Shown here: positions 45,416-54,293 of the stretch, in pieces | Layout: every line of letters begins with the position of its first letter | How positions within the stretch are numbered: position 1 is the stretch's first letter | Origin: Bacteroidota bacterium | GTDB lineage: Bacteria > Bacteroidota > Bacteroidia > Chitinophagales > LD1 | Length of the DNA: 64,000 bases | NCBI GenBank assembly: GCA_947476645.1 | Contig: CANJRM010000001.1 | Location: 1-64,000 of the forward strand | Direction of reading: 5' to 3' | Translations under genes and position numbers: made by a program | Notes under the pieces: generated by a model | What the model was told of the DNA's origin: nothing | The model's database searches: none | Seen by the model: the letters and a program-made list of their open reading frames with translations, nothing else

Positions 45416-45688
45416 AGTTTTGATACAAACTCCGGGAGTTTTGTTCAAGATACGAAACGTTTGTATACAAACGCCAAGTGTTTTGATACAAACGCGAAGC
45501 GTTTTGTTCAATTCTCTTCGCGTTTTGAACAAGATACGAAGTGTTTTGATGCAAACGCCAAACGTTTTGATACAAACTCGAAGAGTTTTGATACAAACGC
45601 CAAGTGTTTTGTTCAAGATGCTTCGCGTTTTGATACAAACGCGAAGAGAATTGAACAAAACTCTTCGAGAACTGTTTGTTTCTGAAAA
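45416..45688. repeat. 21-bp tandem repeat array (13 units, last ones degenerate)
   Basis: Exact 21-bp period throughout. Type A units read like TTTTGATACAAACGCGAAG; type B units like TTTTGTTCAAGATACGAA, with several carrying TCTTCG in place of ACGAAG. Because 21 is a multiple of three and the units mostly lack stops, two frames on each strand remain open as heptad repeats (for example FDTNAKR on plus, LYQNTWR on minus). GTTT...AAAC and CGAAG...CTTCG words are complementary, so units can pair with each other. Fills most of the 463-bp gap between the TonB receptor and the 45732 gene. I judge it non-coding. Confidence 0.9.
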
Positions 45689-45731
45689 CCGCGCAAACCT
45701 TTCACTTTAGCTAAATTCTTACATTTACTAT

Positions 45732-47318
45732 ATGCGGTGTTTAGGTCTTGCTTTTCTTTTGTGTTTTGGGCTTTTGTGCGAGGCGCAGAAGTATGATAAT
45801 GTGTGGCTGTGGGGTAGATATCCTTCATATCAGGATTCTTCTCAATTTTTTTCCGGAAATGGCCAGGGTGATTTTTCATCTGATAGTCTTCAGGTATATC
45901 CTAAATACCGGAATATGCCATTCATGGCAGCGGCTGGATATTTTTCAGATGAAAATGGAAATCTTTTAATCTATACCAATGGAATGCAGATAAAAGATAC
46001 TACTGGCAGTATCATTCAAAATGGAGATAGTATAAACTATGGTGTGTGGTGGTCTCAGAGTTATTATAACATGACCCAAGGCGCAACAGGATATTACACC
46101 CCTCGTGACATAATAATATTTCACCAACCCGAAAATGATTCTGTCATATTATTAATACATGAACATACAGGAGATGGCCCGAATACTCTGGCTTCAAGAG
46201 TAAAAATGACGAAGGTGATTATTACTCCTCATAACGGATTTAAGGTAACAACCAAGAATAGAATCGTTTCAAACTATCCACCTGCATTTGCAAATTTGGC
46301 GGCTTGCAAACACGGGAATGGTAGGGATTGGTGGGTTTTATTTACACAGACAAATACTAATTGCGTTGTAAAGCTGCTTGTAAATAAAGATACTATAATA
46401 GAATTTGACAGGCAATGTATAGGCGATACAATAGAAGGAGATTGGAGTCTAAAGTCCACCTTTTCTTTAGATGGTACCAAGTTCGGAAGCAGTGACGCTG
46501 TAAAACATGGTACGAATATTTTTGATTTTGATAGATGCACTGGAGTATTATCCAATTATCAGCACTTGAATCCGTTAATCAAACTCGACACTTTTGGAAA
46601 TTATAATGATTACGTAATTACGTTTGATTTTTCACCTAACAACAAATTTCTTTATGTTTTTATGGGACAAATGATATTGCAATATGATTTAGAAAGCCCT
46701 CAATTTCCCAATGACTTTGATACAATCGCTGGCTGGGACACTTTCGTAGATTCAGCAATAGGGCAAATCTATCCGTTCACATATTTTTCATGTACTTATG
46801 GCCCCGATGGAAAGATGTACATAGGTAATGCTGGAGGCCAGCGGTATCTGTGCACTATAAATAATCCCAATGGAAAAGGAGATTTGTGTGACTTTCGAAT
46901 GCGAAGTATTTTTTTGCCAAAAATCTGGACGTATACAACGCCTAATTTCCCCAACTACCGCCTCGGTCGCTTAGCAGGCAGTGCCTGCGATACTGTTTAC
47001 AGCGATGTAAAACCTATTTATACTCAAACGCCCTGGCTAAAAGTTTTTCCTAACCCCGCCACCAATGATGTGCAGTTTGATTACAACTGGATTGAATGGG
47101 AGAAGATTGCGGATTGCGAATTGCAGATTTCGGATTTAGAAGGCAGAGTGGTTTTAAAACAACAGGTGCCTAAATATTCAACGCGACAAAACTTTAGTGT
47201 GAAGGAATTGGCAGCGGGGGTTTATACGGTGGCGTTAACCGCAACCCCTAAATCCCCTAAAGGGGACTTTAACAGCCCACAACCAATAGCCGTTTGTAAA
47301 CTTACGAAGGTGCAATGA
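45732..47318 (+). CDS. Secreted protein with C-terminal type IX sorting domain
   Basis: 528 residues. Signal peptide MRCLGLAFLLCFGLLCEAQ. The body (DNVWLWGRYPSYQDSSQFFS to CTINNPNGKGDLC) has the layout of Bacteroidota propeller-like secreted proteins with repeated F-S-P-N-N-K-F-L-Y-V motifs. The C-terminus (LKVFPNPATNDVQFDYNW, ISDLEGRVVLKQQV, and LAAGVYTVAL) is the type A T9SS sorting domain. Odd: TPKSPKGDFNSPQP near the end is encoded by a CCCCTAAAGGGG-type repeat that interrupts the last strand of the sorting domain. Overlaps the next gene by 4 bp. Confidence 0.88.
   Translation: MRCLGLAFLLCFGLLCEAQKYDNVWLWGRYPSYQDSSQFFSGNGQGDFSSDSLQVYPKYRNMPFMAAAGYFSDENGNLLIYTNGMQIKDTTGSIIQNGDSINYGVWWSQSYYNMTQGATGYYTPRDIIIFHQPENDSVILLIHEHTGDGPNTLASRVKMTKVIITPHNGFKVTTKNRIVSNYPPAFANLAACKHGNGRDWWVLFTQTNTNCVVKLLVNKDTIIEFDRQCIGDTIEGDWSLKSTFSLDGTKFGSSDAVKHGTNIFDFDRCTGVLSNYQHLNPLIKLDTFGNYNDYVITFDFSPNNKFLYVFMGQMILQYDLESPQFPNDFDTIAGWDTFVDSAIGQIYPFTYFSCTYGPDGKMYIGNAGGQRYLCTINNPNGKGDLCDFRMRSIFLPKIWTYTTPNFPNYRLGRLAGSACDTVYSDVKPIYTQTPWLKVFPNPATNDVQFDYNWIEWEKIADCELQISDLEGRVVLKQQVPKYSTRQNFSVKELAAGVYTVALTATPKSPKGDFNSPQPIAVCKLTKVQ
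47251..47268. repeat. Palindromic repeat inside the T9SS gene
   Basis: AATCCCCTAAAGGGGACT contains the palindrome TCCCCT / AGGGGA around AA. It encodes SPKGD within the sorting domain, an apparent in-frame insertion of a dispersed repeat. Confidence 0.5.
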
Positions 47319-47965
47319 CAGAACAAACACAAATTTTTCGTCAGCGGTTTCGCGAGGATTTTATTACTAAAAACTACTCGGGCAAACTGCATTTTGTTTT
47401 CATTACGCTTTGGTGCGCGGCAGGTATTGGAGTTTGTGTTTTAAATATTCATGAGCCAACCTGGAAACAACTGCTCGTTATTCCGCTTACCTTTCTTTAC
47501 ACCAATCTGTTTGAATATTTCGGGCACCGCTATCCCATGCACCATCGCTACCAACCGCTTAAAGCGGTTTTCAAACGACATACTTTACAGCACCATCATT
47601 TCTTTACCAATGAAAATATGAACTGCGACAGCATCAACGATTTTAAAATCATTCTCTTTCCTCCGGTGCTGCTTATTTTTTTTTCGCTGTTTTTTGTAGC
47701 ACCTGTTTTTGCGCTGGTGTATCATTTCTTTTCGCTCAATGCCGCTTTAATTTATGTGGTTACTACACTCGCTTACTATCTCAATTACGAATGGCTTCAT
47801 CTCGCTTACCACCTACCCGAAACCAATTTCATTTATAAAATTCCGTTTTTGAAAACGCTTCGAAACTTGCACCACGAGCACCACAACCTTAAAGAAATGG
47901 ATAAATACAACTTCAACATTTCGTATCCTGTTTTCGATTTTGTGTTTGGCACGTTGAGGAAATAG
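47315..47965 (+). CDS. Fatty acid hydroxylase/sterol desaturase superfamily membrane protein
   Basis: 216 residues, about four membrane segments. Histidine clusters of the di-iron membrane hydroxylases: FGHRYPMHHR, KRHTLQHHHFF, WLHLAYH and LHHEHHN. A di-iron oxygenase acting on a lipid is likely; substrate unknown. Begins within the stop of the T9SS gene (ATGA). Confidence 0.8.
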   Translation: MTEQTQIFRQRFREDFITKNYSGKLHFVFITLWCAAGIGVCVLNIHEPTWKQLLVIPLTFLYTNLFEYFGHRYPMHHRYQPLKAVFKRHTLQHHHFFTNENMNCDSINDFKIILFPPVLLIFFSLFFVAPVFALVYHFFSLNAALIYVVTTLAYYLNYEWLHLAYHLPETNFIYKIPFLKTLRNLHHEHHNLKEMDKYNFNISYPVFDFVFGTLRK

Positions 47966-47988
47966 ACTTACCATAACTTTTTCGCAAT

Positions 47989-48021
47989 AGAAGTTCCACT
48001 TCTTGAAGAAGTGGAACTTCT
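47989..48021. terminator. Long perfect hairpin between convergent genes
   Basis: Perfect 16-bp arms: AGAAGTTCCACTTCTT, one base, AAGAAGTGGAACTTCT. It stands between the hydroxylase-like gene and the GH92 gene, so it could end both transcripts, though no clear T-run follows on either side. The core resembles the palindrome inside ribF. Confidence 0.6.
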
Positions 48022-48042
48022 CCAGGCGCTCACTGCTGCGGC

Positions 48043-50259
48043 CTACTGCTGCTTCTCAACTCCCCATTGCTTCTTCGGCTTCCCTCCCATTTCAAACTCC
48101 AGCTTTCCTCCGTTTATAATATCAGAATGATGCAGAAAAGGTTCAGTCAAAACTTTTCCGTTGAGCGAAACAGATTGGATGTAAATATTTTTTTTCGATA
48201 CGTGGTGCGCAATTATTTCAAATTTCTTGTCCTCAAAATGAATTGTTGCTTTAGTAAACAGCGGAGTGCCGATAGCATAAACATCAGTGCCTGGAGTAAC
48301 CGGATAAAAACCAAGCGCGCTGAAAACATACCAGGCACTCATTTGTCCGCAGTCGTCATCGCCCGTTAACCCATGCGGACGATTGTGATATTTAATAGTG
48401 CGATAGTGCGCCACTTTTTTTTGTGTGCGCCATGCAGCATCGGCATAATCATATAAATAGGTGTAGTGATGCCCCGGCTCGTTCTCGTGCCAGTAACGCA
48501 GCCAATGAAAATTCTTGTTGAGTCGCTTCACAAAAGTTTCTTTACCGCCAAGCAGTTTTATCAATCCCGGAATATCTTGTTGCACTGCAAAAAGATAAGT
48601 CCATGGTCCGCCTTCGGTAAAACCTGCTCTTGTGTTTTTATTCCATGTGCCATCCGAATTTTTAGGAGCCATGAATCCCGTTGCAGGGTTATAAACGTTC
48701 ACATAATTCTTGCTTCGCTTCATCAGCATTTCGTAATCATCATTGTGTCCGGTTGCTTTAGCTACCTGTGCTACACAAAAATCATCATATGCCCCTTCGA
48801 GCGTGTTTGACACTGATTCATTCGTCTTATCAACGGGCACATAACCCAACTTCATATACCAACTTAAACCTGCACGGGCTTCCACAGCAGTCCACAGCGC
48901 GCGGTCAGCCCAACGATTAGTGCTGTCGCCTTTGCTCGGCACCATTGCATCTTTCATGCAAGCACGATAGGCGCCTTCCAAATCGAAACCTTTCACGCCT
49001 TTTACTACCGCATCCGCCACTACAGCATCGGCATGTGTGCCAATCATAATTCCGGTGTAAGTGGGATTGGGCCATTTCGGCATATAGCCGCCCTGCTCAT
49101 ACATTTGAATAAGCGATTGCACCATTCCACCAACATATTCAGGTGCAACAAGTGTTAGTAAAGGATGTTGCGCACGATACGTATCCCACAAAGAATAATC
49201 ATTGTAACAAACACCGCTGTGAATGGTGTCGTCAAACGCGCTGTAGTATTTGCCGTATTCTGAAAACTGTCTTGGAAATAAAAGCGAATGATACATCGCA
49301 GAATAAAAAATGCCTTGTTGTTTTTTGCTCACTCCCTCAACTTCAACTCTGCTCAAATATTTATTCCACTCCTGCTGCGTTTCGTTTTTAATCTGCTCGA
49401 AGCTTTTACCCGCAACTTCTTTCTGCATGTTTTCTTTCGCCTCCTCGATGCTTATAAAAGATGTAGCCACTCTCGCTTCAATAGATTTGGTTCCCGCCTT
49501 AAAACTCACCCATGCACCGCAACTGTTTGCGAGTTGTTCGGTGCTATCGAATTTTAATTCATCACCATTCCAAACACCATAAGTTTCAAACGCTTCATCA
49601 AACTGAATTACAAAATATCCTTTGAAATGCGGAAGTGGTGGACCAAGGTGTGCCGATTGTCTGTCTGCATTCCAACCAATGATTTGTTTTTTGTCGGGAA
49701 TAATTTTTATCCAGCCGTTGCTATCGGGCAACTGACTTGCCTCCATAAAAACAACAGGATTTTCTTTTCCTTCAAATTCAAAATGCAAAACTCCGCAACG
49801 CGCGGTGGCTGTCATTTCCGTTTTTATTTTTTGAAATTGTTGCGTGCGAAGTTTTACCGAGTAGTAATAGGATTTTGAAATTTCGTTGCTGTGAGCAAAA
49901 TGCAATTTCTGTTTCAGCAACTTCAAACTCACCTTACCTGCCGATGGCTTCAACGTTACATAACCGTAATCACCCATCCACATGGCAGGTTTATGTGTGC
50001 CGCGAAAGCCGGTGATAGTTCTGTCGTAATACTGATAGTTCGGAATATGAATAATACTGTTTCGCGTGCAGGCAGTCCAATGAGTCATGCCGAAAGGTGG
50101 GGTGACAAACGGAGTTGTCCTGCCATAGAACCAAACGCCTTTGGTGCCAACAAGCGGATTGGCTAAATCAGAAACAGAAGTTGTTTGAGAAAAAGAAAAA
50201 GAAGAGAAGGAGACAAAAAAAACAAAAGCGATAAAGCGAAATAAAATTCTGTTCATCAC
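48043..50259 (-). CDS. GH92 family alpha-mannosidase
   Basis: 738 residues with a signal peptide (MMNRILFRFIAFVFFVSFSS). GH92 hallmarks: VGTKGVWFYGRTTPFVTPPF, CYNDYSLWDTYRAQHPLLTL, GFTEGGPWTYLFAVQQDIPG, and GLTGDDDCGQMSAWYVFSAL near the end. Calcium-dependent exo-acting alpha-mannosidase, probably periplasmic or outer-membrane. Overlaps the CNNM gene upstream by 4 bp, an unusual pairing. Confidence 0.93.
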   Translation of the reverse strand: MMNRILFRFIAFVFFVSFSSFSFSQTTSVSDLANPLVGTKGVWFYGRTTPFVTPPFGMTHWTACTRNSIIHIPNYQYYDRTITGFRGTHKPAMWMGDYGYVTLKPSAGKVSLKLLKQKLHFAHSNEISKSYYYSVKLRTQQFQKIKTEMTATARCGVLHFEFEGKENPVVFMEASQLPDSNGWIKIIPDKKQIIGWNADRQSAHLGPPLPHFKGYFVIQFDEAFETYGVWNGDELKFDSTEQLANSCGAWVSFKAGTKSIEARVATSFISIEEAKENMQKEVAGKSFEQIKNETQQEWNKYLSRVEVEGVSKKQQGIFYSAMYHSLLFPRQFSEYGKYYSAFDDTIHSGVCYNDYSLWDTYRAQHPLLTLVAPEYVGGMVQSLIQMYEQGGYMPKWPNPTYTGIMIGTHADAVVADAVVKGVKGFDLEGAYRACMKDAMVPSKGDSTNRWADRALWTAVEARAGLSWYMKLGYVPVDKTNESVSNTLEGAYDDFCVAQVAKATGHNDDYEMLMKRSKNYVNVYNPATGFMAPKNSDGTWNKNTRAGFTEGGPWTYLFAVQQDIPGLIKLLGGKETFVKRLNKNFHWLRYWHENEPGHHYTYLYDYADAAWRTQKKVAHYRTIKYHNRPHGLTGDDDCGQMSAWYVFSALGFYPVTPGTDVYAIGTPLFTKATIHFEDKKFEIIAHHVSKKNIYIQSVSLNGKVLTEPFLHHSDIINGGKLEFEMGGKPKKQWGVEKQQ

Positions 50260-51521
50260 TCTTCCGCTTTCAATTGAATGTTTACCAATTCAATTCGTTT
50301 ATCGCTGGCGCGCAGAATTTTTAAATGGAAATGGTCTAAATCAATTTTGGTTCCCGGCTCAGGAATATCTTCAAACACACTGATGATATAACCCGACAGC
50401 GTGGTATATTCTCCTTCGGGAATTCCGAGGTCGTATTCGTTGTTTAGATAATCTACTTCCAACCTGCCCGCAAAAACAAATTCCGTTTCCGAAATTTTCT
50501 TTTCGGTCATATCTTCTTCATCATGCTCATCGGCTATTTCACCAAAAATTTCTTCCATCAAATCTTCCAATGTAATAATGCCCGCAGTGCCACCGTATTC
50601 ATCCACCACCCAGGCAATATTTTTACGCTCGCGAATAAACTGTAACATCAAATCACGTGCAGTCATACTTTCAGGCACCACCATCAGCGGACGAATAACC
50701 TGCTTGATAGAATCAAAACTTTTGAGCAAATCGAAATGATGAATGTAACCAAGGAGTTTGTCCATAGTTTCATCATACACAATCAACCGCGATAGCTTTG
50801 TTTCAATGAACTTCCGTTTCAAATCTTCTTTGCTATCTAAAAAATCAATGCCCACAATTTCAGGACGCGGCACCATGCAACTTCTCACTTTTACATCTTT
50901 GAGGTAAAGTGCTTTTTCGAAAATTTCAGAATTTAAATGGTCGGCTTCATCCTTGCCATCATCATCGGTTACAGCCGTTTCTTTTACTAAATATTCCAAA
51001 TCTTCTTTGGTAAATGACTGACGGCCTTCCAACAATTCGGTTCGTGTAATTTTTGTAATCAACCAGCGCGAAATGTTGTGAAACAATTTCGACAGCGGTT
51101 GAAGTGGTAGATAGAAAAGGTATTTAGCAGGATAAGCAAGCAACAATAAAGTTTGGTCAGCGTTTACGCGAAACAAAATTTTAGGAAGCAACTCGCCAAA
51201 AATCAAAATGAAAAAAGTGGTGAATACCGTTTGCACTAACAGCAATTTGATTTCGCCCGCAGGCAGAAACAGAAAATGTTCGTGTGTGAAATAGTTGGCG
51301 TTTACGCTACCGAAAAGCACCAACGAAATATTTAAACCAATCAGCATAGTGCTGATAAACTGCGAAGGGTGATTATTGAAGTCGGCAATAATACGCGCGC
51401 GCGATGAACCTTTTTCTTTCAGTAATTCAATGCGTAGTTTATTGGCAGAAACAAAAGCAATTTCAATTCCCGAAAAAAAGGCAATAAGAAGAAGCGCAAT
51501 AAACAGAACGAAGATTTCCAT
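50256..51521 (-). CDS. CNNM/CorC (HlyC) family membrane protein
   Basis: 421 residues. DUF21/CNNM membrane domain with three to four segments (FVLFIALLLIAFFSGIEIAF), CBS pair (VRSCMVPRPEIVGIDFLDSK and RKNIAWVVDEYGGTAGIITL), then the CorC_HlyC C-terminal domain (VDYLNNEYDLGIPEGEYTTL). Probable Mg2+ or Co2+ efflux/homeostasis; GldE of gliding bacteria belongs to the same family. Follows bamA after 80 bp. Confidence 0.9.
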   Translation of the reverse strand: MEIFVLFIALLLIAFFSGIEIAFVSANKLRIELLKEKGSSRARIIADFNNHPSQFISTMLIGLNISLVLFGSVNANYFTHEHFLFLPAGEIKLLLVQTVFTTFFILIFGELLPKILFRVNADQTLLLLAYPAKYLFYLPLQPLSKLFHNISRWLITKITRTELLEGRQSFTKEDLEYLVKETAVTDDDGKDEADHLNSEIFEKALYLKDVKVRSCMVPRPEIVGIDFLDSKEDLKRKFIETKLSRLIVYDETMDKLLGYIHHFDLLKSFDSIKQVIRPLMVVPESMTARDLMLQFIRERKNIAWVVDEYGGTAGIITLEDLMEEIFGEIADEHDEEDMTEKKISETEFVFAGRLEVDYLNNEYDLGIPEGEYTTLSGYIISVFEDIPEPGTKIDLDHFHLKILRASDKRIELVNIQLKAEE

Positions 51522-51601
51522 TGGTTACGGAAAGTATAAAAAGATTGTCTTTGTTGAAAGAAACACGAATGTGGTGATGTTAGCCGTAACTGTTGTTTTC
51601 A

Positions 51602-54268
51602 TCAATCTGGTTCGCGACCCAAAATGATTCTGAACTCACCGTATTTTGCAAAAATGTTGTTTCCTGCTTTAGGTGATAGTCCGAATTTATCGCGGTCTAA
51701 CCCCAAACCGTAATCAAACCCGAGTAAACCAAACATAGGTAAGAACACGCGCACACCCGCACCAAATGATTTAGCTAAATCGTAAGGTTTGTATTCACGA
51801 ATACCTGTCCAGTAATTTCCCGCATCAGCAAAAAGCAAAGCGTAAATAGTAGCCGACTGATTCAAAGAAATTGGATAGCGCAACTCCATCGAGAACTTGT
51901 TATAGATAGGTGCGCCCCCTTGCGGAGTAACCACCGGATAACCGCGGAACGAAACAATATCGCGACCTAACTGCGTTCCCGCATTTTGATTACTCAAACC
52001 ATCGCCACCAAACTCAATACGCTCAAATGGCGAATAACCCACGCGCTTGTTATACACGCCAAGGAACGCCATGTTAGCCGATGCTTTGAACACTAAATTT
52101 TTCCAGATAGGTGTATACCATTCAAACGCGAGTTTCCATTTGTGGAACTCCACAAATTTATAACGCTCCGAAGCCGGCAACGCAGGGTCTTCGTAATTCA
52201 AATCTTTACGCGAGTTGAACATTAAAGAGTAAGGCAGTGTGAACTTACCTTGCACCATGAAATAAATTCCTCGGTTGTAAAACGTAGGTGCGGCTAATTC
52301 GCGCGAATCGCGGGAGATAGTCAACTGCAAATTCAGATTGGTTGAACGACCATTGCTGAAAACAAAGAAGGTGCTGTAGTTGTCGAGAATATAATGCTGA
52401 AATTCCAAACCAATTTCTGCGGTGAAAAAATCATCAGGCCATTTCAAACGCGTTCCTAAACCAACATAAACGCTGGTTGAAAAATACTTGCCTATGATTT
52501 TTGTGTAGTCGTAAGGGTTAAGCGAGTTAGCACGCAAACGATTGAACGCAATACTCAGCGATTGTGGCTTTTTACCACCTAACCAAGGTTCAGTAAACGA
52601 AACGCTATACGACTGAAACGCTCTTCCGTTTGAGTTAGCACGAATACCTAAACGCTGACCATCACCCGATGGAAGCGGAGTCCACGCTTTTTTATCAATA
52701 ATATTTTTGAGCGAGAAGTTGGTAAAGTTTACACCGAGTGTTCCGAACAAACCACCTGAGTTTGTAGAAGTAGCTGCTCCACCATAACCCGCAGAAAGCT
52801 CCAGCTGGTCAGAAGGTTTTTCTACCACGCGGTATTCAATATCCACCGTTCCTTTTTCGGGATTCGGAATAGGCACCACATCTAATTGTGAAGGGTCGAA
52901 ATAACCGAGGTTGATGATTTCGCGTTGTGAACGAATCAAATCTGTACGGCTGAATTTATTTCCAGGCAACGTGCGCAATTCTCTGCGAATAACTTTCTCA
53001 TTCGTTTTAGTATTACCCAAAATGCGCACTTCATTAATAGTTGCCTGCGCACCTTCATTAATACGCAATTCAATATCAATTGAATCGCCTACCACCGTTA
53101 CTTCCAAAGGCGTTACACTAAAAAACAAATAACCGTCATCCATGTAAAGCGAACTCAAATCGCCTCCGTTCGGATTCATGAAAATTCTTTCGTCAAGAAT
53201 TTTTTGGTTGTAAACTTCTCCGCGTTTAATGTTCACGATTTTTGCAAGAACAGAATCGGCATACTTCGTGTTTCCGTTAAAAAAGATGTTGCGGAAATAA
53301 TACTTCTTACCCTCGTTCACATAAATATCAATATTCATGTTCTTCGGGTCTTCCATCGTAATAGTATCGCTTACAATATGCGCATCGCGAAAACCCTGAC
53401 TGTTATAGAAATCTACAATCTTGCGCTTATCTTCTTCGTAATCATCTTTCTTAAACTTCGATGTTTTGAAAACATTGAGGTTGATATGTCGCTCTGCATA
53501 ATCCTTCGCACGCATCACCGAAAGATTGCCGATAATCTGGTACCATTTTACGGTGATAGAATCGCGTGCAAAGTTTTTCTTGAACTGAAACAAACCATCT
53601 AAATCAAACTTGATTTTCTCGTGCGTTTCCTTCATCTGGCGTTTCAACTTCGCTTCAGCAACTTCATGGCTTCCGTAAATATTGATGTGGTCAATTTTCA
53701 CCTTCGCTCCTTTATCTACCGAAATGCGAATGAGCACGCTGTTCACCAGCAAGGTATCTTTGAACTCTTTCACATCTACATGCACATCTAAAAATCCTTT
53801 GTCGATGTAATAATTCTTTACCGTGTTAATGGTAATAGCGCGCATGTTATCGGTAAAAATACTTCCTGCGCGCAGGTCGAGTTTCTTTTTCAGTTCATCG
53901 CCATCGCTGCTCTTAACTCCTCTTATGGAGTAGCGCGAAATACGGGGACGCTCCTCCACGTGAATCACTAAATAAATTTTACCCGCTTCAATTTTTGAAG
54001 CATCAATAGAAATATTGGTGAAAAGTTTTTGACGCCAAAGTGCCTTGATGGCTTTTGGAATTTGCTCTCCGGGAATTTTGATTTTATCACCCTTCGCTAA
54101 ACCCGAAAGTGTGGTGAGAATATGCGCATCCAAAAACTTTGCGCCTTCTACTTTTACATCAGCAATTTCGTATTCACCACCTTTGCTGTAATCAAAAGGC
54201 TGCTTTTCATCCTGCGAAAACACGAAGAGTTGCACTAACAATAAGGGGAGAAGAAATATCTTTTTCAG
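51602..54268 (-). CDS. bamA: Outer membrane protein assembly factor BamA
   Basis: About 888 residues if started at the CTG at 54268. POTRA domains from EYEIADVKVEGAKFLDAHIL to about residue 440 (for example RISRYSIRGVKSSDGDELKK, ATINEVRILGNTKTNEKVIR), then the barrel (ELSAGYGGAATSTN onward) ending in FAKYGEFRIILGRE. Inserts beta-barrel proteins into the outer membrane. Start: the ORF track uses TTG at 54241, giving too short a signal. Upstream in frame, before a TAG, lies CTG followed by KKIFLLPLLLVQLFVFSQ, a complete signal peptide with no ATG available. Downstream of uppS by 25 bp. Confidence 0.93.
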   Translation of the reverse strand: MKKIFLLPLLLVQLFVFSQDEKQPFDYSKGGEYEIADVKVEGAKFLDAHILTTLSGLAKGDKIKIPGEQIPKAIKALWRQKLFTNISIDASKIEAGKIYLVIHVEERPRISRYSIRGVKSSDGDELKKKLDLRAGSIFTDNMRAITINTVKNYYIDKGFLDVHVDVKEFKDTLLVNSVLIRISVDKGAKVKIDHINIYGSHEVAEAKLKRQMKETHEKIKFDLDGLFQFKKNFARDSITVKWYQIIGNLSVMRAKDYAERHINLNVFKTSKFKKDDYEEDKRKIVDFYNSQGFRDAHIVSDTITMEDPKNMNIDIYVNEGKKYYFRNIFFNGNTKYADSVLAKIVNIKRGEVYNQKILDERIFMNPNGGDLSSLYMDDGYLFFSVTPLEVTVVGDSIDIELRINEGAQATINEVRILGNTKTNEKVIRRELRTLPGNKFSRTDLIRSQREIINLGYFDPSQLDVVPIPNPEKGTVDIEYRVVEKPSDQLELSAGYGGAATSTNSGGLFGTLGVNFTNFSLKNIIDKKAWTPLPSGDGQRLGIRANSNGRAFQSYSVSFTEPWLGGKKPQSLSIAFNRLRANSLNPYDYTKIIGKYFSTSVYVGLGTRLKWPDDFFTAEIGLEFQHYILDNYSTFFVFSNGRSTNLNLQLTISRDSRELAAPTFYNRGIYFMVQGKFTLPYSLMFNSRKDLNYEDPALPASERYKFVEFHKWKLAFEWYTPIWKNLVFKASANMAFLGVYNKRVGYSPFERIEFGGDGLSNQNAGTQLGRDIVSFRGYPVVTPQGGAPIYNKFSMELRYPISLNQSATIYALLFADAGNYWTGIREYKPYDLAKSFGAGVRVFLPMFGLLGFDYGLGLDRDKFGLSPKAGNNIFAKYGEFRIILGREPD

Positions 54269-54293
54269 AGGGGTGCTGTTTTTCTATGAATAA

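Noticed and set aside
45273-45685. Four ORFs of 93-121 residues with heptad repeats (LYQN, FDTN, CIKT, IQTP)
   Set aside because: All four come from the same 21-bp array in different frames and strands; none has a signal, a known domain or a plausible non-repeat portion.
53204-53602. 132-residue plus ORF
   Set aside because: Antisense of the BamA POTRA region.
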